Origin: Faecalibacterium sp. CAG:74
GTDB taxonomy: Bacteria > Bacillota > Clostridia > Christensenellales > Aristaeellaceae
NCBI GenBank assembly: GCA_000437595.1
Contig: FR899889.1
Span: forward strand, 967-10,830
Length of the DNA: 9,864 bases
Reading direction: 5' to 3'
Each line of letters begins with the position of its first letter. The stretch's first letter is position 1. Shown here one piece after another: positions 4,894-9,864 of the stretch. The notes beneath the pieces were generated by a model. It did no database searches and was not told where the DNA came from. It worked only from the letters and a program-made list of their open reading frames with translations. The translations under genes and the position numbers were made by a program.

Positions 4894-5745
4894 ATGCATT
4901 CCTCGAAACACACAAAGCACTTTATCTACCCCCGGCGGGACGCATGGTTCCTCCTGCCGGGGTTCCTTGGGTTTGCGCTGTGGTATCTCGTGCCGTTTGG
5001 CATGTCGCTGGCGGCGTCGGTCATGGAGAACAGCGCCAACGCGCACTTTGCGGGGCTGGAAAATTACGCCGCCGTCATGCAGAACAGCTACTTCCGCTTG
5101 GGCTTCGGCAATACCCTGCGTTTTTTTGCCGTGGCGGTGGCGCTGTCCCTCGTCATCGGCTTCCTGCTGGCGAACATGATTTTCTGGCATTCACGTCGGC
5201 GGATTTCGTGGCTGACGCTCGTGCTGCTCATCCCGATTTTTCTGCCGACGGCGGCGATTGTCCCTCTCTGGAAGGTGATGATGGGCGGCAGTTCGTGGCT
5301 GATGCGCACGCTCAAACCCCGCGACGCGGATTGGAAGTACATCACCCTGCTCACTTTGTACCTGTGGAAGAACATCGGCGCGGTCAATCTGCTGTTCCTC
5401 ATCGGCTTGCAGGGGATTGAACCGTCTGTTTTCGATGCCGCAAGCGTGGACGGAGCGTCGCACCGCACCATCGCCATCCGCATTGCCTTGCCGATGCTGT
5501 GCACCGTGACGCTGTTCGCCATTATCTATCTGGCGATGAACGGGATGCGCATCTTCCGCGAGTCGTATCTGCTCTACGGCATGTATCCGCCCAAACCACT
5601 CTACTTCATCCAGAACTATGTCAACAACCACTTCACAAAACTGGATTACGGCTTGCTTTCGGCGGGGTCGTCGCTCTTTGCGCTGGTGATGACGGGGCTG
5701 TTCCTGTGCATTTGGGGATTCCTTCAGCGAAAGGAGGATGCCTGA
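4894..5745 (+). CDS. Sugar ABC transporter permease, MalF/UgpA type (first permease)
   Basis: This 283-residue membrane protein is one half of the channel of a CUT1-type importer. About six hydrophobic segments are visible, near residues 18-40, 74-96, 105-126, 145-170, 200-216 and 257-277. The cytoplasmic EAA loop that docks on the ATPase is clear at 181-200: DAASVDGASHRTI followed by ALP. I chose ATG 4894 because it comes eight bases after the stop of the binding-protein gene and has GGAGGAG at 4876-4882; an upstream in-frame ATG at 4807 would add a 29-residue arginine-rich stretch lying wholly within the previous gene. The stop codon TGA overlaps the ATG of the next gene by one base, so the two permeases are probably translationally coupled. 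Confidence 0.93.
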   Translation: MHSSKHTKHFIYPRRDAWFLLPGFLGFALWYLVPFGMSLAASVMENSANAHFAGLENYAAVMQNSYFRLGFGNTLRFFAVAVALSLVIGFLLANMIFWHSRRRISWLTLVLLIPIFLPTAAIVPLWKVMMGGSSWLMRTLKPRDADWKYITLLTLYLWKNIGAVNLLFLIGLQGIEPSVFDAASVDGASHRTIAIRIALPMLCTVTLFAIIYLAMNGMRIFRESYLLYGMYPPKPLYFIQNYVNNHFTKLDYGLLSAGSSLFALVMTGLFLCIWGFLQRKEDA

Positions 5746-6545
5746 TGAAGCATGTGCGCCGGATTTGCGCGGTGCTGCTGGCGGCGGTGGTGCTGCTGCC
5801 CCTTGTCCTGCTGTGCGTGCAGGCGTTCGTTCCGCCCTTCGACGCGCTGATGATTTCGACCGGCTCGGAGCCGCTGCGTCTGCTGCCCGTCCCGTTTTCC
5901 GCGGAGCAGTGGCAGATGCTCTCCGCACAATCCGCCTACTGGCAGGCGTTCTGGAACAGCCTGATTTGGACGGTGGGGGCGTGCGTCGTGCAGGTCATTG
6001 TCGCATTCTTAGGCGGCTATGTGCTGGCGAAGTACCCGGCGCGGTGGTGCGTGGCGATTGCGGGCTTGTATACGCTGATGATGCTCATGCCCCCGCAGAT
6101 GACGCTGCTGCCCATCTACCGCGTCGCCTATGCGAACAAGATGCTCAATCACCCGATGCTGCTGTATGCGCCGATTGCGTTCGCGCCGTTCGGAACGTTC
6201 TTTATGCGGCAATGGCTGCTGCGCTGGCCGGACGAGTTGACGGAGTACCTGCGCTTGGAGGGCGGGTCGAGTGTCAAGCTGCTGTGGTACTGCCTTGCGC
6301 CGTACGCCCTGCCGGGGATGCTGGCGCTGTTCGCGCTGACGTTCACGGAGGGGTGGAATCAGGTGGAGCAGCCGCTGATGCTGGTGTCGGATTCGCTGCG
6401 GCAGCCGCTGTCCGCCTTGCTGAAAGACTTGTCAGCGGGAAACCCACAGATTGTGTTTGCCGCGTCCGTCGCGTCAATTTTGCCGATTGCGCTGGTGATG
6501 TTGGCAGTGCTGGTGCAGCAGGGAAGCAAGCGGAAAGCAGCCTGA
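5745..6545 (+). CDS. Sugar ABC transporter permease, MalG/UgpE type (second permease)
   Basis: This 266-residue membrane protein is the second channel subunit, pairing with the protein just upstream. Hydrophobic segments lie near residues 9-29, 70-95, 101-123, 136-155, 189-205 and 237-258. The EAA-loop position (167-190) reads EYLRLEGGSSVKLL, then APYALP: the central glycine and the terminal ALP are kept, but the EAA triplet has become YLR/LEG, a divergent version. AAGGAGG at 5731-5737 sits inside the end of the preceding gene and fixes the ATG at 5745. Length is near the usual 270-290. No ATPase gene follows; CUT1 importers of Firmicutes often share one encoded elsewhere (MsmX type). Confidence 0.92.
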   Translation: MKHVRRICAVLLAAVVLLPLVLLCVQAFVPPFDALMISTGSEPLRLLPVPFSAEQWQMLSAQSAYWQAFWNSLIWTVGACVVQVIVAFLGGYVLAKYPARWCVAIAGLYTLMMLMPPQMTLLPIYRVAYANKMLNHPMLLYAPIAFAPFGTFFMRQWLLRWPDELTEYLRLEGGSSVKLLWYCLAPYALPGMLALFALTFTEGWNQVEQPLMLVSDSLRQPLSALLKDLSAGNPQIVFAASVASILPIALVMLAVLVQQGSKRKAA

Positions 6546-6555
6546 TTGCGTGCTG

Positions 6556-6577
6556 CGCAGAGAATTTTGCCTCTGCG
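6556..6577 (+). other. Short hairpin after the permease operon
   Basis: CGCAGAG (6556-6562) pairs perfectly with CTCTGCG (6571-6577) around AATTTTGC, eleven bases after the last permease stop. There is no U-tail, so it is more likely a stabilising 3'-end structure than a terminator. Confidence 0.4.
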
Positions 6578-6660
6578 GTGACTGATGCGTTCTGGCAGAT
6601 GTGGTTACGCTGGTTTGGTAAATCCTGAACGATGCTTCAATGGAATGCGGACGATGGTCA

Positions 6661-6700
6661 TCCCCAGAGCAAAATTCCCCCTTTGCTCTGGGGACTTATA
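6661..6700 (+). terminator. Perfect 13-pair hairpin, probable operon terminator without a U-run
   Basis: TCCCCAGAGCAAA (6661-6673) pairs perfectly with TTTGCTCTGGGGA (6682-6694) around an 8-base loop. The sequence after it (CTTATACTAATATTTAATT) is AU-rich but lacks a T-run, and neither does the other strand offer one. It lies between the last permease and the promoter of the next gene, where a terminator is expected. Confidence 0.5.
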
Positions 6701-6736
6701 CTAATATTTAATTCCGATGATTTCGTGGCGGCTGAC

Positions 6737-6765
6737 TTGCAAATCCGACCGAGTTGTGCTACTAT
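6737..6765 (+). promoter_or_regulatory. Promoter of the fructose-bisphosphatase gene
   Basis: The -35 is TTGCAA (6737-6742), the -10 is TACTAT (6760-6765), and the spacer is 17 bases. A TGC before the -10 makes it an extended -10, in the same TGTGCTA context as the promoter at 2129-2157. The expected start near 6772 leaves a leader of about 250 bases. Confidence 0.72.
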
Positions 6766-6804
6766 TTTGTCAGATGTCCATCCTCCCATCATTGTGCTGA
6801 AAAA

Positions 6805-6857
6805 GCTGCCTGTCACGGGCGGCAACCTCTGCGCAATCAATCTGTTAAGAGATTGAT
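6805..6857 (+). other. Two hairpins in the long fbp leader
   Basis: GCTGCC (6805-6810) pairs with GGCGGC (6818-6823), one T-G. ATCAATCT (6836-6843) pairs perfectly with AGATTGAT (6850-6857) around GTTAAG. Neither has a U-tail. They lie in the predicted leader ahead of repeat copy 2. Nothing else identifiable lies between 6858 and 6914. Confidence 0.4.
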
Positions 6858-6914
6858 ACTGTTTCCGGATTCGCCCGCGCTGTTTCTCTTCTGGTGTGCG
6901 AGCGCAGCACTGCG

Positions 6915-6983
6915 TTTTATTTACGTTAGCCAGAATGAAAAACTCGCTTCGCATCTCAGCACATTCTTGTCTGGAAATAGTAT
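6915..6983 (+). repeat. Dispersed repeat, copy 2
   Basis: This is the partner of the repeat at 3036-3104 (54 of 69 bases identical, no gaps, same orientation). Here CCAG and AATG (6930-6937 region) can pair with CATT and CTGG (6962-6974 region) across a short bulge. The repeat ends 31 bases before the fbp SD, so it would lie in the fbp leader transcript. Confidence 0.7.
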
Positions 6984-7025
6984 GTAGAACCAGCAATGCT
7001 GCTCACAACAAAGAAGGAGTATCCT

Positions 7026-9002
7026 ATGCGTGAATACACCCCCGAACGGCTGCGCCACCTGACCCTGCTGGCGGAAAAATATCCTACCGCCTTGTCCGCG
7101 TACAGCGAAATCATCCGCTTGGAGGCGCTGCTCCGTTTGCCCAAGGGCACAGAGCATTTTATGAGCGACCTGCACGGCGAGCATGAAGCCTTCATCCATA
7201 TTCTCAACAGCGCGTCGGGGGTCATCCGGGAGAAAATCGACCGTCTGCTGGGCGACACGACCCCGCCGGAGGAGCGCGCGGATTTGGCAACCCTTATCTA
7301 CTATCCGCGGGAGAAGCTGCCGGAATTGAAAGCGCGTCAAAACGACCTCGACGGCTGGTATCAGCGGGTGCTGCTGCAGCTGATTGACCTCTGCCGGCTG
7401 GTGTCCAGCAAGCACACGCGGCGGCATGTGCGCGCGGTGATGCCCAAGGAGTGCGGTCACATTCTCGACGAGCTGCTCCACGCGCATTTCGAGGATCACG
7501 ACAAGGAACAGTATTATGGCGAAATCATTGCGAGTATGCTGCGCTACGGGCTGGCGGATCAGTACATCATCGCCCTGTGCGAGGTGGTGAAGCGTCTGGC
7601 GGTTGACCGGCTGCACATTGTGGGCGACCTGTTCGACCGCGGCCCGCGTCCGGATATGATTCTCGAACGCCTGTACCAGTACCACGATGTGGACTTCCAG
7701 TGGGGAAATCACGATGTGGTGTGGATGGGCGCGGCGGCGGGCAGCCCGCTGTGCATCCTGACGGTGCTGAAAACGACGCTGGCGTACAACAACGTGGATA
7801 CGCTGGAGCGCGGCTACGGCATTCCGCTGCGCTGTCTGGAGCATTACGCGGAGGAATACTACGCCCAGAGTGACCTGACCCGCTGGATGCCGCACGCCGA
7901 CCCGAACGCGACAGACGTCCGCCCGGCGAACCTCGCGCGCGTCGCCCGGATGCACAAGGCGGTCACGGTGCTGATGCTGAAACTCGAAGCGGAGGTGATT
8001 GCCCGCAACCCCGATTTTGAGATGCAGGGGCGCGACTATCTGCGCCAAATCGACTATGACGCCGGAACGGTGCGCTGCGGGGGCAAGGTGTATCCGCTGC
8101 TGGACTGCGATTTTCCGACCGTTGACCCGACTGCGCCGGAGCGCCTGCTGCCGCGCGAGGAGGACATTATCGCCCGACTTGTACGCGATTTTAAGGGCAG
8201 CGAAAAGCTGCAAAAGCACGTCGAATTTCTCTTTTCACAAGGCTCGGTGTACAGCTGTGTGAACGGCAATCTGCTCTACCACGGCGCTGTGCCGATGGAT
8301 GAAGACGGGCAGTTCACCGCTGTGCGTTTCTGGGACGCGGAGTACAGCGGCAAGCGGTGGTTCGACTGCTGCGACCGCTGTGCGCGCATGGGGTACTTTG
8401 CGCCGGAGGGCAGCTGGCAGCGGCAGGTCGGGCAGGATTTCCTGTGGTACTTGTGGTGCGGCGCGGTGTCGCCCATCTACGGGCGGAGCGCCATGACGAC
8501 TTTCGAGCGGCTGTATATCGCTGATCCGGCGACACATGCGGAAATCAAAAATCCGTATTATCGGCTGATTAACGACCCGGCGAATGTCGAGCGCATTCTG
8601 GCGGAATTTGGGCTGACTGCGCCAAACAGCCACATCGTCAATGGGCATGTGCCGGTTCGGGCGATTGAAGGCGAGAAACCGGTCAAGGGTGGCGGCAAAC
8701 TGATTGTCATCGACGGCGGATTTTGCAGCGCGTATCACCAAAAGACAGGCATCGCGGGCTACACGCTGGTCTACAACAGCCACGGCATGACGCTGCGGAC
8801 GCATCAGCCGTTCGAGAGCATCGAAAAGGCAATTCACGAGGATGAGGACATTGAATCATCAAGCGAACGCATCTACACCGCGCCGCGCCGGATTCTGATT
8901 GGCGACACGGACGAAGGGCAGCGCAAGCGCACGGAAATCGACGATTTGGAGGCGCTGACGGAAGCGTATGGGAACGGTTTAATCCGCGAAAAAATGGAAT
9001 AA
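7026..9002 (+). CDS. fbp: Fructose-1,6-bisphosphatase, class III
   Basis: This 658-residue cytoplasmic enzyme hydrolyses fructose 1,6-bisphosphate to fructose 6-phosphate and phosphate, the committing step of gluconeogenesis. It is the Firmicutes class III type, built on a calcineurin-like metallophosphatase fold. The metal-site motifs are in order: SDLHGE (D48, H50), GDLFDRG (G200-G206, with D201 and D204), and GNHD (227-230). The C-terminal family blocks NGHVPV and VIDGGFCSAYH are intact, and length fits the family (about 640-670). ATG 7026 is chosen because AAGGAG (7014-7019) lies just upstream; the in-frame ATG at 6996 lacks an SD. It is transcribed alone, from the promoter at 6737, with a roughly 250-base leader holding hairpins and repeat copy 2. 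Next to a sugar importer it fits carbon metabolism, but nothing shows joint control. Confidence 0.96.
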   Translation: MREYTPERLRHLTLLAEKYPTALSAYSEIIRLEALLRLPKGTEHFMSDLHGEHEAFIHILNSASGVIREKIDRLLGDTTPPEERADLATLIYYPREKLPELKARQNDLDGWYQRVLLQLIDLCRLVSSKHTRRHVRAVMPKECGHILDELLHAHFEDHDKEQYYGEIIASMLRYGLADQYIIALCEVVKRLAVDRLHIVGDLFDRGPRPDMILERLYQYHDVDFQWGNHDVVWMGAAAGSPLCILTVLKTTLAYNNVDTLERGYGIPLRCLEHYAEEYYAQSDLTRWMPHADPNATDVRPANLARVARMHKAVTVLMLKLEAEVIARNPDFEMQGRDYLRQIDYDAGTVRCGGKVYPLLDCDFPTVDPTAPERLLPREEDIIARLVRDFKGSEKLQKHVEFLFSQGSVYSCVNGNLLYHGAVPMDEDGQFTAVRFWDAEYSGKRWFDCCDRCARMGYFAPEGSWQRQVGQDFLWYLWCGAVSPIYGRSAMTTFERLYIADPATHAEIKNPYYRLINDPANVERILAEFGLTAPNSHIVNGHVPVRAIEGEKPVKGGGKLIVIDGGFCSAYHQKTGIAGYTLVYNSHGMTLRTHQPFESIEKAIHEDEDIESSSERIYTAPRRILIGDTDEGQRKRTEIDDLEALTEAYGNGLIREKME

Positions 9003-9009
9003 ACGCAAA

Positions 9010-9041
9010 CGGCGCATCCTCCTGTTCGGAGCGGTGCGCCG
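9010..9041. terminator. Bidirectional terminator between convergent genes
   Basis: CGGCGCATC (9010-9018) pairs with GGTGCGCCG (9033-9041), one T-G; after a bulged base, CTCC... (9019-9022) pairs with GGAG (9028-9031) around TGTTC. The plus-strand tail is only moderately T-rich; the minus-strand tail reads TTTGCGTTTATT. It lies 7 bases after the fbp stop and 13 bases beyond the end of the minus-strand gene, so it can serve both. Confidence 0.75.
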
Positions 9042-9054
9042 CAATGCTTCCTAT

Positions 9055-9792
9055 TTATAATGTCAATTCTTCGCCGTCTTCCGTCAGCTTTTCCAGCACG
9101 CCGTTGTGCATCAGCCACGCTTCGCCGCAAAGCATCTCTTCGCCGTCCCGCGCAAGGATATAGCTGCCGTCGGGCAGAATATAGAACGTATGCCCCGCGC
9201 TGTCGGCAGCGGTGATGTCCTCAAAGAGCCGCAAGCCGTCCAGCACGTTGTCTTTCACCTGATTGTAGTGCGGCAGGATGTTCCGCGTCGTCAGCCCCAA
9301 GCCGGGGATGAAGCGCTGATAATCCGGGTCAACCGCTTCGCCGGGTTCTTCCGGCTGGGCATACACGGTGTCGGCGCAGTTCATACTGCCCGCGCTGATG
9401 CCGATGATAACGCCGTCGAAGTCTGCCAGCAGGTCACGCAAGTCCATCGACGCGAAAAAGGCGTTTTCGGTCGGTACATGCCCGCCGGAGAGCAGGATTA
9501 CGCCGCTTTGCGCGACAAGCTCTGCCGCATCATCGGCGTTCCGGCTGTCCAGCACGCAGACATCCTCCAATTCGATTTCCGCCGCCGCGAAACAGCCCTC
9601 AAACGTCGCCGCCATTTCGTCATTGCCCGCGAAAGCATCCGGGTCGCTGGCGATAATGAGCAGCTGCGCGCCCGGCTCAACGCTGGCGCGGAGGTTCTCG
9701 ACAAAGCCGTTGCGCGCGTCGAAAATACAGGGAAGATCAAGCCCTTCGGGAACGTTATTGTCGCAGGGACTGCTGGTCAAAAAGAGCGTCAT
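9055..9792 (-). CDS. Peptidase S51 / dipeptidase E-like protein (class I glutamine amidotransferase-like fold)
   Basis: This 245-residue protein, with no signal peptide, belongs to the peptidase S51 family, which includes alpha-aspartyl dipeptidase PepE and relatives of cyanophycinase. The nucleophile elbow GISAGS places the serine at residue 133; VILLSGGHVPTENAF (98-112) forms the conserved glycine-rich loop before it; the catalytic histidine is H175 in ILPHYN. Order and spacing agree with PepE (Ser120, His157 in Escherichia coli). The C-terminus shows the usual YILPDGSYIL strand pair. The ATG at 9792 has GAAGGGGG (9810-9803 on the minus strand) ten bases upstream. The catalytic residues suggest an active serine peptidase, but the substrate, whether Asp-X dipeptides or another, cannot be read from the sequence. 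It converges on fbp. Confidence 0.88.
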   Translation of the reverse strand: MTLFLTSSPCDNNVPEGLDLPCIFDARNGFVENLRASVEPGAQLLIIASDPDAFAGNDEMAATFEGCFAAAEIELEDVCVLDSRNADDAAELVAQSGVILLSGGHVPTENAFFASMDLRDLLADFDGVIIGISAGSMNCADTVYAQPEEPGEAVDPDYQRFIPGLGLTTRNILPHYNQVKDNVLDGLRLFEDITAADSAGHTFYILPDGSYILARDGEEMLCGEAWLMHNGVLEKLTEDGEELTL

Positions 9793-9812
9793 GCGGGAAA
9801 ATCCCCCTTCTA

Positions 9813-9863
9813 TTAGTCGCTGAATTGCCAGAAGGATTCGACGCGGAAGACGGAAATTCCTGC
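9813..9863 (-). CDS. C-terminal end of an unidentified minus-strand gene (5' part outside window)
   Basis: The minus strand is open from the right edge to TAA (9815-9813), followed directly by an in-frame TAG, and would end AGISVFRVESFWQFSD. Eleven of its 16 sense codons end in G or C, like the neighbouring genes. It stops 20 bases before the start of the S51 gene, a normal operon spacing, and the SD of that gene lies between. Only 16 residues are visible, so neither function nor reality is certain. Confidence 0.4.
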   Translation of the reverse strand, partial: AGISVFRVESFWQFSD

Positions 9864-9864
9864 T

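Noticed and set aside
5738..6628. 296-codon plus-strand frame overlapping the second permease
   Set aside because: Its translation is alanine/glycine/valine-rich with no domain; the permease in the other frame has transmembrane segments, an EAA loop and a good SD.
6658..6996. Minus-strand 112-codon frame with an ILANVNKT peptide
   Set aside because: The similar stretch is confined to repeat copy 2, and copy 1 has a stop in the same frame; coding is not supported without more copies.
6921..8219. 432-codon minus-strand frame opposite fbp
   Set aside because: It is antisense to a certain fbp gene and arises from biased third positions; the translation has no recognisable domain.

Overview
The window reads as a chromosomal stretch of a Gram-positive anaerobe of the class Clostridia with a fairly GC-rich genome. 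This rests on the mix of genes (a uridine kinase-family protein of the clostridial type, a DegV/FakB lipid-binding protein, a Spo0A-type DNA-binding domain, a class III fructose-1,6-bisphosphatase), strong AAGGAGG Shine-Dalgarno sites, TTGACA/TATAAT-type promoters with extended -10 elements, and U-tailed intrinsic terminators. I cannot name the genus. There are no rRNA or tRNA genes, CRISPR arrays, transposases or phage genes.

Layout. 1-622: 3' part of a uridine kinase/phosphoribulokinase-family gene. 706-1704: a complete single-gene unit for a DegV family protein, with promoter, strong SD and a long terminator. 1705-2306: about 600 bases without a convincing gene but rich in hairpins. It ends in a promoter with a perfect Spo0A box (TGTCGAA) upstream, followed by a leader with mutually exclusive helices. 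2307-2900: a 197-residue protein carrying a Spo0A C-terminal DNA-binding domain but no receiver domain. 2925-3161: two terminators flanking copy 1 of a roughly 69-base repeat. 3234-3454: a consensus promoter overlapped by two palindromes, then a structured leader. 3455-6545: an operon for a CUT1-type sugar ABC importer (binding protein, two permeases, no ATPase). 6546-7025: hairpins, a promoter, and copy 2 of the repeat directly before the next gene. 7026-9002: class III fructose-1,6-bisphosphatase. A terminator shared by both strands separates it from a minus-strand peptidase S51/dipeptidase E-like gene (9055-9792), and the tail of another minus-strand reading frame touches the right edge.

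How the genes fit together. The importer, the gluconeogenic bisphosphatase and the nucleoside kinase are ordinary carbon and nucleotide metabolism, and each seems to be its own transcription unit. The accessory interest is in 1705-3161: a stand-alone Spo0A-type DNA-binding protein whose promoter carries the recognition box of the Spo0A family, inside structured non-coding DNA, next to a dispersed repeat that recurs 3.9 kb away. This could be a phosphorylation-independent branch of the Spo0A regulon or a self-regulated circuit. That is inference; what the sequence shows directly is the domain, the box, the promoter and the helices.
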